A stretch of 64,000 nucleotides of DNA from the NCBI GenBank assembly GCA_963677355.2, contig CAXXXQ010000002.1, positions 806,001 through 870,000 on the forward strand. Reading direction: 5' to 3'. Origin of the DNA: Thiomicrorhabdus sp963677355. GTDB lineage: Bacteria; Pseudomonadota; Gammaproteobacteria; Thiomicrospirales; Thiomicrospiraceae. Shown one piece after another: positions 37,043 through 45,582 of the stretch. A program made the position numbers and the translations under genes. Under the pieces are notes generated by a model, which saw only the letters and a list, made by a program, of their open reading frames with translations, was not told where the DNA came from and did not search any database. How positions within the stretch are numbered: position 1 is the first letter of the stretch; every line of letters begins with the position of its first letter.

Positions 37043-38712
37043 TTCTGCGTCCAAGTATCACGCAAGGCGACGGTACGGTTATAGACTTGCTGATCGCCGC
37101 ACTGATTGTCACGGCAGAAATACCCTTCACGTTCAAACTGGTACGCCAGTTCCGGCTGCGCATTGGCCATACCCGGCTCTACAAAACCGTTTTTCACAAC
37201 CAATGAATCCGGATTGATCACCGATTCAAAATCCTCTTCTTTGGCAGGGTTCTCTACCGTGAATAAACGGTCATAAATGCGGAACTCTGCCGGCAAGGCT
37301 TTCGTTGCCTCTACGTAGTGGATAACACCTTTGACTTTACGCCCATCCGCCGGGTTCTTACCTAGGGTATCCGGATCGTAACTGCAATAGACTGTCGTGA
37401 TATTACCCTCTTCATCCGCTTCAAAACGCTCCGCCTTAATGACATAAGCGTTACGCAGACGTACTTCTTTATCAAGCGCCAAACGCTTGTACTTGCCGTT
37501 TGGAGCGGTTTCAACAAAGTCGTCCTGATCGATATACAATTCGCGACTGAAGAAAATTTCGCGTTTGCCCATGTCCTCGTTTTGTGGATGAACCGGAGCC
37601 TGAATGCTTTCTACCTGCCCTTCAGGATAGTTTTCGATGATCACTTTCAACGGATTGATCACCGCCATGGTTCTCGGCGCCACCACATTCAAGTCATCAC
37701 GAACCGCCGCTTCCAAAATACTCATCTCTGTCATCGAATCCACTTTGGAGATCCCGATTCGATCGGCAAAATCACGGATTGACGCCGGTGTATAACCACG
37801 ACGGCGCATGCCCGAAATGGTCGGCATACGCGGATCGTTCCAACCTTCAACCAAGTTATCATTCACCAGCTGATGTAACTTACGCTTGGACATAACCGTA
37901 TATTCAAGGTTCAAACGTGAAAACTCGTACTGATGCGGGCGATCTTCTCTATTGAAATCGTCTAGATGTTCCAATAACCAGTCGTAGATTCGGCGGTTAT
38001 CCTGAAACTCCAAAGTACAAAGCGAATGTGTTACGCCTTCAATACCATCAGAAATACAGTGGGCGAAGTCATACATCGGGTAGATGCACCATTTGTCGCC
38101 GGTCTGATGGTGGTGTTCGAAACGAACACGGTACAAAGTCGGATCGCGCATACACATGAAAGAAGACGCCATATCGATCTTAGCGCGCAGCACACATTCA
38201 CCTTCTTTAAAACCGCCGTTTTTCATCTTTTCGAACAGCTCCAAATTCTCTTCCACAGAGGTGTCGCGATACGGACTGTCTTTACCCGGCTCTTTCAACG
38301 AACCGCGATATTCACGTGTTTCTTCTGCATTCAGAAAACAGACATAAGCCAAGCCTTTTTTGATCAGCTCAACCGCATAGCCGTAAAACTGATCGAAATA
38401 GTTAGAGGAATAACAAACGTCTCCGGCCCACTTGAAGCCTAACCAGCTCACATCCTGTTTGATGGATTCGACATACTCCAGATCTTCTTTACTCGGGTTG
38501 GTATCGTCAAAACGTAAGTTACATTCACCTTGATAATCCACGGCCAAGCCAAAGTTCAAACAGATAGATTTAGCATGCCCGATATGTAAATAGCCGTTCG
38601 GCTCCGGCGGGAAACGGGTGCGGACTTGCTGGTATAGATTATTTTCCAAATCTTCATTGATTATGTTACGAATAAAATTGACTGGACGTTCTACTGTCTC
38701 ACTAGTGCTCAT
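37039..38712 (-). CDS. glnS: Glutaminyl-tRNA synthetase
   Basis: 557 residues. A class I enzyme charging tRNA-Gln. HIGH is in RFPPEPNGYLHIGHAKS, followed by CLNFGLA and NLRFDDTNPSKED; the KMSKS loop is VMSKRKL. The C-terminal beta-barrel anticodon domain is complete. Near-identical blocks to E. coli GlnS make the call safe versus GltX. It has an extended -10 promoter upstream and a coupled DUF3010 gene downstream. Confidence 0.98.
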   Translation of the reverse strand: MSTSETVERPVNFIRNIINEDLENNLYQQVRTRFPPEPNGYLHIGHAKSICLNFGLAVDYQGECNLRFDDTNPSKEDLEYVESIKQDVSWLGFKWAGDVCYSSNYFDQFYGYAVELIKKGLAYVCFLNAEETREYRGSLKEPGKDSPYRDTSVEENLELFEKMKNGGFKEGECVLRAKIDMASSFMCMRDPTLYRVRFEHHHQTGDKWCIYPMYDFAHCISDGIEGVTHSLCTLEFQDNRRIYDWLLEHLDDFNREDRPHQYEFSRLNLEYTVMSKRKLHQLVNDNLVEGWNDPRMPTISGMRRRGYTPASIRDFADRIGISKVDSMTEMSILEAAVRDDLNVVAPRTMAVINPLKVIIENYPEGQVESIQAPVHPQNEDMGKREIFFSRELYIDQDDFVETAPNGKYKRLALDKEVRLRNAYVIKAERFEADEEGNITTVYCSYDPDTLGKNPADGRKVKGVIHYVEATKALPAEFRIYDRLFTVENPAKEEDFESVINPDSLVVKNGFVEPGMANAQPELAYQFEREGYFCRDNQCGDQQVYNRTVALRDTWTQK

Positions 38713-38778
38713 CTATCTACTAACCTGTGATTTTTAATTATGAGAATGCTCTCGAATATGCCTAAATGATGGCGTGAA

Positions 38779-38787
38779 ATTATAGCA
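38779..38787 (-). promoter_or_regulatory. Extended -10 element of the glnS promoter
   Basis: On the minus strand TGCTATAAT, a perfect -10 with the TGn extension, stands about 66 nt before the glnS start. No good -35 is seen, which extended -10 promoters tolerate. Confidence 0.5.
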
Positions 38788-38973
38788 CCATTCCAACGGT
38801 TTTATTATGAGATAAGTTGCTGTTATTATTAATTCGTAATATGGTTGCCGTCACGCTTAACAAGTCTTTGATAACATGGGATACGGATAACATTGACCAC
38901 TCCGTTTTACACTTTGTTGTTCAACCTTTTTTCAGCCAATAAAACAGACTCATATCCGACCAAGGAGTAAACC

Positions 38974-39561
38974 ATGACAAAACGTATCGCCATCATCCAA
39001 GGTCACCCGGATTCCGCCGGACAACACTTTATTCACGCTCTTGCCGCCGCATATGAAAAAGGCGCGCAACAAGCCGGACACGAAATCAGAACCATTCGAG
39101 TTGCCGATTTAGACTTTCCGCTGCTGAGAAGTGAAGACGAATTTTCGCATCAAACGCCTGTTGAAGATATTCAACAAGCACAGGAAACTGTCAAATGGGC
39201 CGAGCATGTTGTCATCTTATATCCGCTGTGGCTAGGTTCTTTGCCGGCCATTCTAAAAGGTTTTCTGGAACAACTTCTCAGACCCGGTTATGCGATGGCC
39301 ACAGGTGATCGAAATGGTTTGCCGGAAAAACAGCTTAAAGGTCGCAGTGCACGTATCATCGTCACCATGGGCATGCCAGCCCTATTCTACTCTTGGTTTT
39401 ACCGGGCACACAGTTTGAAAAACCTGAAACGCAATATCTTGAGCTTTTGCGGTTTTGCTCCCATTAGAAATACCTTGATCGGATCGGTCGCCAATCTCAG
39501 TGATCAAAAACGTCAGCAGTGGCTGGCTAAAATGGAAAAACTCGGTCAACAAGGGCAATAA
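38974..39561 (+). CDS. NAD(P)H-dependent quinone/flavin oxidoreductase, flavodoxin fold
   Basis: 195 residues. A flavodoxin-like fold of the NQO1/MdaB/KefF group, binding FMN or FAD: IAIIQGHPDSAGQHF at the N-terminus, HVVILYPLWLGSLPAILKGF as the flavin/quinone loop, and LKGRSARIIVTMGMPA. It probably reduces quinones or similar electrophiles in the cytoplasm. The strong AAGGAG before the ATG and the lack of close neighbours suggest a single-gene unit. The substrate cannot be read from the sequence. Confidence 0.85.
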   Translation: MTKRIAIIQGHPDSAGQHFIHALAAAYEKGAQQAGHEIRTIRVADLDFPLLRSEDEFSHQTPVEDIQQAQETVKWAEHVVILYPLWLGSLPAILKGFLEQLLRPGYAMATGDRNGLPEKQLKGRSARIIVTMGMPALFYSWFYRAHSLKNLKRNILSFCGFAPIRNTLIGSVANLSDQKRQQWLAKMEKLGQQGQ

Positions 39562-39751
39562 AATCCGGATAAACACTTCTTAGCGGGTTTTCAATTCACA
39601 ACCGCTTATCTTCGCTTTTTATAAAAAGCCGAAATATAGCGGTATCAAATAGTTCGCTGATCATTTAGTGCTATCAGCCTTGGTAAGAATAGATAAAATA
39701 AGCGTGAATTTAATTTTTTAACGACCTATTTACTCTTTGAATACGAGACGC

Positions 39752-40066
39752 ATGCAAGAGATTCACCCCGATTCCAGAGCAAAAGCTCATCATATCCTGA
39801 CCGAAACCGAGCAGGAATGCTTTAAGCTGATTCCGCAGATTCACAGCTTGGAAGATTTCGAAAAACTAGCGAGCCAACATTCGATCTGTTTCACCCATAA
39901 AATACAAGGGCAACTCGGTTTAACCAAACCAGGCGTTCTGGTTACCGAAATCGAACAAGCGATATTCAATGGCCCGATGGATGAAGTCATTGGCCCGATT
40001 AAAACCGTTCACGGCTATCATTTACTCTGGGTCAAAAAACGTCACTTGGGTGAATGGACGAATTAA
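39752..40066 (+). CDS. Cytoplasmic parvulin-type peptidyl-prolyl isomerase
   Basis: 104 residues, little more than one rotamase domain: AKAHHILTETEQEC, FEKLASQHSIC, LGLTKPGVLVTEIEQAIF, IGPIKTVHGYHLLWVKKR. There is no signal peptide, so it resembles cytoplasmic PpiC. The usual SGGDLGFF is changed to IQGQLGLT. The ATG at 39752 is used; an in-frame TTG at 39737 is less likely. It ends at a bidirectional terminator. Confidence 0.85.
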   Translation: MQEIHPDSRAKAHHILTETEQECFKLIPQIHSLEDFEKLASQHSICFTHKIQGQLGLTKPGVLVTEIEQAIFNGPMDEVIGPIKTVHGYHLLWVKKRHLGEWTN

Positions 40067-40099
40067 TGGGCGAAATAACGGATAAGGTATGAACAAAAT

Positions 40100-40126
40100 A
40101 AAAAACCGGCTTAATGCCGGTTTTTT
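40100..40126. terminator. Bidirectional terminator after the parvulin gene
   Basis: An A run, ACCGGC, a TTAAT loop, GCCGGT and a T run between converging genes. Confidence 0.88.
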
Positions 40127-40149
40127 ATTTCGTAAAGACGTCGATGCCT

Positions 40150-40722
40150 TTATTGAACGGTTTCGTCTTCACTAACATCAACCGCAAACTTCATCAGACG
40201 CACCGTCTCTCCAGTCTCTTTATGACGGAAAATGTCGTGCAACAACTCTTCACCGACCTTCTCGTAATGAGTATCCATATGAGCAATTCGAGTTTCGTAA
40301 TAACGCTTTAGGATTGATTCTTGTCGACTCCAGTGTTTAGGGAAAGCAACGCCTTTGTTTTCAGCACCCTTCATCGCCCCCAAACAGATTAAAGTACCGT
40401 TTTTCATTTTTGTGAATTGTACATCCAACCACGGGCAAGAAACTTCCATTTCACCAAATTGAGTAACCAATGCAAAATCCTGAGCAATCTCTTCGCCGTT
40501 GACATCGGTTCTGAATTTCAAACCGGCGTTTTCCAAAGCAGCGACAAATTCATAGGCATGGGTGATTTCCATAAAACCAATACGCAAAAGCTCGTTATCC
40601 GCACAAATGGCCAATGGATGCAATGTACCTTCCACCGCTGTCAACGCCGAGAGCGCCTCCTGATTTTTCATTGCTTGCGCTTTGTTAATAACAACACTGT
40701 AACCTTCGATTAAAACCGCCAT
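40150..40722 (-). CDS. Conserved-looking protein of unknown function
   Basis: 190 residues, soluble, no signal peptide or membrane helix. I do not recognise the family. It starts MAVLIEGYSVVINKAQA and has an alternating alpha/beta pattern (LALV-like FALVTQFGEMEVSCPWLDVQF). A C-terminal charged region includes KRYYETRIAHMDTHYEKVGEE. Codon use looks like its neighbours. It is divergent from the CnoX-like gene across about 245 nt and convergent with the parvulin gene. A direct role cannot be given. Confidence 0.8.
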   Translation of the reverse strand: MAVLIEGYSVVINKAQAMKNQEALSALTAVEGTLHPLAICADNELLRIGFMEITHAYEFVAALENAGLKFRTDVNGEEIAQDFALVTQFGEMEVSCPWLDVQFTKMKNGTLICLGAMKGAENKGVAFPKHWSRQESILKRYYETRIAHMDTHYEKVGEELLHDIFRHKETGETVRLMKFAVDVSEDETVQ

Positions 40723-40968
40723 AAATCTGTTTCCATTCGTTCCGTATTTAGTTTTTGCATTTTCTTGAATAACGGCTGTATTCTATTAGAAATAGCGATT
40801 TTCTTGCCCAGCATTTGTTTATGATAAAACCAACAATACATTATTATTTGTTATGTATAGCTAATCTATAATACGCTCAACTTTACACATAGATATACAT
40901 AGATAGTTTTAGAAACGACGACCACAGCTTGCGTGAGTCTGGTTTCAGATAATTCAAGGAAAATTCAA

Positions 40969-41850
40969 ATGTCCTCTAACCCGCAACAAACGGTTTACGA
41001 TTTCGATATCAACCATAAAAACTTTAACGAACTGGTGATTCTTAATTCTTACAAACTGCCGGTAGTGGTTGAATTTCTAAGCGTCAGTTCCGGTATCTGT
41101 ATCGATATGGAACGCAATCTGGCTAATTTCGCCCGCGACTTTGCCGGACAATTCGTCTTTGCCAAAGTCGATGTTTACGAACAGCCGGAACTGAAAGAAC
41201 AGTATCAAATTGAACATCTACCGACTTTGAAAGTCTTCAAGGATGGCGAAGTAATCCGTACCGAAACCGGTAAAATGGATGAAAATGAAATTGCTCTGCT
41301 TTTAAAAGATTACGGTGTTAGCCGAGCCTCTGACGAGATGCGTTTGCAAGCCAGAAATATGCATTTGCAAGGTGATACCAATGGTGCAATCACTCTACTA
41401 ACTCAAGCGATTCAGCAAGATCCGAGCAACCCTCGAATTGCAATGGACATGGTGCAGATCATGATTGATGTCGGCGCTATCGAACAAGCAACCGACCTAT
41501 TCAATAAATTGCCGGATAAAGAGAAATCGAGCGATGCCGGTAAGGCGTTGATCGGCCAGATTACTTTCATCAATCTGGCTTTGGAAACAGAAGGCAAGCA
41601 GGTATTAATGGAGCGTCTTGAAAAAGATCCGCTCGATTTTGATGCCTATTTTGATCTCGGACTTTGTCTAGTGGCCGAAAGAGATTATCAAGCCTCATTG
41701 GAAGCCTTGTTCGCTTTATTGGAACAAGAACCGAACTATAAGGACGGTGCCGCGCATGAGTTGATCATTACCATCCTCAATATGCTGGCTCCGAATGATC
41801 CGGAAACCACCAAAAAATACCGTCAGCGCTTATCCAGCAACTTTAACTAA
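40969..41850 (+). CDS. cnoX: Thioredoxin-fold/TPR chaperone, CnoX (YbbN) type
   Basis: 293 residues. A thioredoxin-like domain (about 10-115) in which the redox motif is S41-G-I-C44, i.e. SxxC rather than CxxC, as in E. coli CnoX. LPTLKVFKDGEVIRTETG is the cis-Pro region. Tetratricopeptide-like repeats follow (about 130-285: GDTNGAITLLTQAIQQDPSN, FDLGLCLVAERDYQASLEAL). CnoX holds oxidised proteins and hands them to GroEL. The ATG at 40969 has AAGGA upstream; an in-frame GTG at 40933 is less likely. A small unknown gene follows after 23 nt. Confidence 0.87.
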   Translation: MSSNPQQTVYDFDINHKNFNELVILNSYKLPVVVEFLSVSSGICIDMERNLANFARDFAGQFVFAKVDVYEQPELKEQYQIEHLPTLKVFKDGEVIRTETGKMDENEIALLLKDYGVSRASDEMRLQARNMHLQGDTNGAITLLTQAIQQDPSNPRIAMDMVQIMIDVGAIEQATDLFNKLPDKEKSSDAGKALIGQITFINLALETEGKQVLMERLEKDPLDFDAYFDLGLCLVAERDYQASLEALFALLEQEPNYKDGAAHELIITILNMLAPNDPETTKKYRQRLSSNFN

Positions 41851-41873
41851 CTTAGATAACTTAGATAACGCGA

Positions 41874-42353
41874 TTGGTTGACCGTTTTTTCACAGGACAT
41901 TGGGAGTCCGATTTTCATTCGTTAAGCATCGATTTTAATGAGAATGTTTGGCGTTTGGTGAATGACGGTCACGATCAACCTGAAGGCGCCCTGTTCGGGC
42001 TGTTTTCCGAAAACGACGGCGCCTCCTTCTCTTTGGACTACGCTCTCAAGAATCCGCAACTGGACTATAACTATGAATACGCCGAAGCGGAATTTTTCTC
42101 ACGGATGTTCAATCTCGATAACCAGTGTCAACGACTCGACGAGATCACCCTCAATATTGATGGTCTCGATTTCCTAAGCGGTCTCTATTCGTTCCATAAC
42201 CGCAAATACGGCGAACAGACCGTGGTTCGCGCCATGCATATCGATCAAGATTTTGTCATCGGCATCGGCATGGCCTGGCCACAGCACACTCTTTCAGAAA
42301 AAATCGTGCCGCCGAAATTTCAACTGTTACTCGATAACCTCTATCTTCATTGA
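41874..42353 (+). CDS. Protein of unknown function downstream of cnoX
   Basis: 159 residues, soluble, acidic. I do not recognise it. The only reasonable start is a TTG at 41874, since an in-frame stop lies four codons upstream and no ATG follows early; the Shine-Dalgarno is poor. It begins MVDRFFTGHWESDFHSLSID and ends VPPKFQLLLDNLYLH. The short spacing suggests co-transcription and perhaps translational coupling with the CnoX-like gene. The spacer contains a small tandem repeat (ACTTAGATA twice). Confidence 0.7.
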   Translation: MVDRFFTGHWESDFHSLSIDFNENVWRLVNDGHDQPEGALFGLFSENDGASFSLDYALKNPQLDYNYEYAEAEFFSRMFNLDNQCQRLDEITLNIDGLDFLSGLYSFHNRKYGEQTVVRAMHIDQDFVIGIGMAWPQHTLSEKIVPPKFQLLLDNLYLH

Positions 42354-42497
42354 GGCTAGCATCATAGCGGCCTGATGACAATTTTTTACAACTTAAACTC
42401 GATTATTTTCAATAATTTAAGTATCATTCCCCACAAATTTTAAATATAACCTGAATGCAACGATGTATTCATACTGCTATTTTTCAACCGAGATCCT

Positions 42498-43205
42498 ATG
42501 TTTTTAGACGCATTTCACTCTATCCAAGATAACCTGATTCAGATCACTCCCGAGCAAGGCAGCCGTTTCGCCAAGGAGATATCCGATGACTTCAATCCGC
42601 TGCACAATCCGGACAACAAACGTTTTCTGGTTCCGGGAGACCTGCTGTTTGCCTTAACTTTGTCACAACTCGGCTTAGCCAAAAGCATGACTTTCAACTA
42701 CACCGGTATGGTTGGCAAGGACGCTGAACTAGTATTTCCGCAAACCATCGGCAAACAGATGGCGATCACCGATCAAGCCGGTAAACATTATCTGGATATT
42801 GAAAGTGACGGCGAGGTGACTCGCGATGCCAGTTTAATCGAGACCTTTACTCGTGCTTATGTAGCTTTTTCCGGACGCAGTTTTCCGCATATTCTGGTAC
42901 CGTTGATGAAAGATAACAATGTGATGATCAATCCGGCACGTCCAATGGTGATGTATGAAAGCATGGCGTTTGAGTTCTCGGACTTGGATATCCAATCAGC
43001 CGAGCTGGAACTGGTTAATAGCGAGCTGGATGTGACCGGCAAACGTGGTCGAGTCAATTTGGCGTTTGCCATCAACGCCGATGGAAAAACCGTTGGTCAA
43101 GGCCATAAGACCATGGTATTGAGCGGACTACGTGATTACGATCAGCAAGCAGTAGACGGTTTGATCGAAATCTACGAAAACTCCAAACAAGACTACGCAG
43201 CTTAA
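42498..43205 (+). CDS. DUF3581 family protein (hot-dog-like)
   Basis: 235 residues, soluble. The first half has features of a MaoC/hot-dog fold: FAKEISDDFNPLHNPDNKRFLVPGDLLFAL resembles the hydratase motif, though the protein belongs to DUF3581, whose role is not established. LVFPQTIGKQM and GKRGRVNLAFAINADG are further conserved-looking segments. Single gene ahead of an inverted repeat. Confidence 0.75.
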   Translation: MFLDAFHSIQDNLIQITPEQGSRFAKEISDDFNPLHNPDNKRFLVPGDLLFALTLSQLGLAKSMTFNYTGMVGKDAELVFPQTIGKQMAITDQAGKHYLDIESDGEVTRDASLIETFTRAYVAFSGRSFPHILVPLMKDNNVMINPARPMVMYESMAFEFSDLDIQSAELELVNSELDVTGKRGRVNLAFAINADGKTVGQGHKTMVLSGLRDYDQQAVDGLIEIYENSKQDYAA

Positions 43206-43233
43206 ACCCAGAGCTTAATTACGAGCTTGTCTT

Positions 43234-43261
43234 GATGATTTGAACTCTTGCTCAAATCATC
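43234..43261. repeat. Inverted repeat after the DUF3581 gene
   Basis: GATGATTTGA and TCAAATCATC form a perfect 10-bp stem with an 8-nt loop. A T-rich stretch follows about 15 nt later, so it may be an imperfect terminator. Between here and the btuB promoter I see no gene. Confidence 0.5.
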
Positions 43262-43331
43262 ACACCACCTTCTTATTTTTAGAACGCCAACCGAGCTCCT
43301 GCCGGAGCTTGCGAGAATTTCCGCTACCCAC

Positions 43332-43359
43332 TTGCCAATTGCGTTTTAACTGTTAATAT
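43332..43359 (+). promoter_or_regulatory. Candidate promoter of the cobalamin riboswitch operon
   Basis: TTGCCA (one mismatch to TTGACA), a 16-nt spacer and TAATAT. Transcription would begin a few nt before the riboswitch. Confidence 0.5.
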
Positions 43360-43372
43360 ATTGCGCTTCTTG

Positions 43373-43550
43373 AGGTGCTGAATTACGGTCAAGTAATCCA
43401 GTTAAACGGGAAGTTTGGTGAGGTCTGACAAAATACCGATTCCAACGCTGCCCCCGCAACGGTAATAGAGAAGAAGAATGATAATGCCATTGGAATTCGT
43501 TCCGAGAAGGTCATTCCCAATTGCTCTTAAGCCCGGATACCGGCCTCAGG
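43373..43550 (+). ncRNA. Cobalamin (B12) riboswitch
   Basis: The conserved core is clear: GGTGCTGAATTAC at the 5' side, AAACGGGAAGTTTGGTG, GCTGCCCCCGCAACGGTAA and the B12 box AAGCCCGGATACCGGCCT near the 3' end. This is the adenosylcobalamin/methylcobalamin-binding aptamer. It precedes btuB-cobQ-cobO-btuF and should lower their expression when B12 is plentiful. The 180 nt from here to the btuB start hold a GGGTGT/ACACCC hairpin (43555-43569) and further short stems but no T-run terminator, so translational control is possible. Confidence 0.93.
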
Positions 43551-43730
43551 AAATGGGTGTTCTACACCCGACCCGATTGCGGTGGGCAATACGGAGATAA
43601 GCTAAGAAGACCCTGCTCAAGGCTTGAGTCCCAAATAATTTATCTATCAGCCTGTACGGCCAACAAACCGCTGTCAAGCTGACCGTTTGCCTTCGTTCAT
43701 TTGTGTACCCTAATGAATAGAAGGAAAATC

Positions 43731-45569
43731 ATGAACCTTTCAAAACTCTCTGCTGCTCTGTTAGCGGCCACTCTTCCGGTTACCGTTTTGGCTGACAATA
43801 CGGCTCTGGATCAAATCATCGTGACGGCGAACAATACCGAGCAAAATCTGCGTTCGGTGACCGCTAATGCCGTCGTCATCAACCGTGAAGAAATTGAAGA
43901 AAAACAGTATCGCTCCGTGACCGATGCTTTAAGAAGTGTACCCGGAATCAGCTTTTCCAATAACGGCGGTTTCGGTAAAGCGACCTCATTATATCTGCGC
44001 GGCGACAGCAACGGTCATGTACTGGTTCTGCTGGACGGCATCGACATGACCGATGCCTCCGGTTTAGGCGGCGCGCATCTGGAACAGATTTCCATTGCAG
44101 ACATCGAACGCATTGAAATCATTAAAGGTGCTCAATCCGGTGTTTGGGGGGCGAATGCGACCGCCGGAGTAATTAATATCATCACTAAAAAGTCCGGTCA
44201 ACAAGCTTCGGCAAACGTTGAATTCGGATCACACGGAACCAAAAAAATATCGACTACACTTGGTGCCGGTAGTGAACAAGCAGACTTCTCTATTCATTTC
44301 TCAAGCCTAGATACTGACGGTTTTTCTGCGGTACGCACGGAAGCGGACTCTCATGAAGATTTTGAAGACGACAGTTACCGTCAAACCGATGTTTCAATGA
44401 AGTTCGGTTTCAACCTGAATCCACATCACCGAATTCAGACGTTTATCAAACATAGTTCGGCCGATAACGAGTTTGACGGCAGCAGTTTTATGCCGCCTTA
44501 TCTGCCGTTACCGGACGACGAAAGCGCCACTAATAGTCAGCAACAAACCGTTAAAAACCTGCAATACCTCTACTCTGCGGGCGATATCAGTGCCAAGGTT
44601 TATGTCTCCGACAACCAGATTGATCGCGAATACCCGACTTACTTCAGTCAATATGAAGGACGCGTCAACGATTTTGGAGCTCAAGTGGCGTTAAACTACC
44701 GTGATCAGGACCAAGTCAGTCTGGCAGCCAACCGCAAGACCTTAACCAGTGAAACGTCCGACTACCAAAACAGCGGTATCGCCGTCAGCAACACCAATCA
44801 TTTCGGCAGCCTGATTTTCAGCCAGGCATTGCGTTATGACGAATATGATAAATTCGATAATGTCACAACCGGAAAGCTGGGCGTGAAAAACTATTTCACT
44901 GACGATATTTTTGTCAGCGCCAACGCGGGAACCGCCTATAACGCGCCACTACTGTCGCAATTAGCCCGTCCGAATCCGGTGGAACTGAAACCGGAAGAGA
45001 CCGAAAGCTATGACATTACAGTGGGAGCTTACGGCTTGCAACTGACTTATTTCTACAATCAGACCAAAGACCTGATCGAGTATGTCTACCAGCCTTATCC
45101 GACCCCTTACTATTATCAAAATGCCGATCAGGAAGTAGAAAGCGACGGTATCGAAGCCAGTTTCAAACACAGTTTTACCAATCTGAAAACCGATCTGTCC
45201 GTCAACTACACCTGGTTATCTGCACGCAACGAAGACGGCCAAACATTACGTTACCGTCCGGAAACGACCGGAACCTTGAATCTCGACTACTACGGACTGA
45301 ACAAGACGCATTTGGGTCTGCAAACCCGTTACGTCGGCAAGGTCTATTCACTGGATGACAAACAAGGCGTCCAATTCGGCGACTACTTCGTTACCGATCT
45401 GACTGCCGATTATCAGATCAACAAACATCTCAACGTTTACGGCAAAATCGTCAATGTAACCGATGACGATTACACCGAAAGCGTAGCGAGTGCGACCGGT
45501 AGTGAAGCCGACTATGTTTACTCAAACGGCGGCCGCCAATTCTTTATCGGCCTACGTGCCAGTCTGTAA
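43731..45569 (+). CDS. btuB: TonB-dependent vitamin B12 outer-membrane transporter BtuB
   Basis: 612 residues. The signal peptide is MNLSKLSAALLAATLPVTVLA. The TonB box-like LDQIIVTAN is followed by a plug domain (RSVTDALRSVPGISFSNNGG, LVLLDGIDMTDASG, IEIIKGAQSGVWGANATAGV) and a beta-barrel ending in an aromatic-rich strand (GGRQFFIGLRASL). Size equals E. coli BtuB. The ATG at 43731 has AAGGAAA upstream; earlier in-frame starts would spoil the signal peptide. The riboswitch upstream supports B12 or cobinamide as substrate. Confidence 0.93.
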   Translation: MNLSKLSAALLAATLPVTVLADNTALDQIIVTANNTEQNLRSVTANAVVINREEIEEKQYRSVTDALRSVPGISFSNNGGFGKATSLYLRGDSNGHVLVLLDGIDMTDASGLGGAHLEQISIADIERIEIIKGAQSGVWGANATAGVINIITKKSGQQASANVEFGSHGTKKISTTLGAGSEQADFSIHFSSLDTDGFSAVRTEADSHEDFEDDSYRQTDVSMKFGFNLNPHHRIQTFIKHSSADNEFDGSSFMPPYLPLPDDESATNSQQQTVKNLQYLYSAGDISAKVYVSDNQIDREYPTYFSQYEGRVNDFGAQVALNYRDQDQVSLAANRKTLTSETSDYQNSGIAVSNTNHFGSLIFSQALRYDEYDKFDNVTTGKLGVKNYFTDDIFVSANAGTAYNAPLLSQLARPNPVELKPEETESYDITVGAYGLQLTYFYNQTKDLIEYVYQPYPTPYYYQNADQEVESDGIEASFKHSFTNLKTDLSVNYTWLSARNEDGQTLRYRPETTGTLNLDYYGLNKTHLGLQTRYVGKVYSLDDKQGVQFGDYFVTDLTADYQINKHLNVYGKIVNVTDDDYTESVASATGSEADYVYSNGGRQFFIGLRASL

Positions 45570-45582
45570 ACGGAGTCAAATC

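Noticed and set aside
43555..43569. GGGTGT/ACACCC hairpin as riboswitch terminator
   Set aside because: No T run follows, so an intrinsic terminator is not supported.
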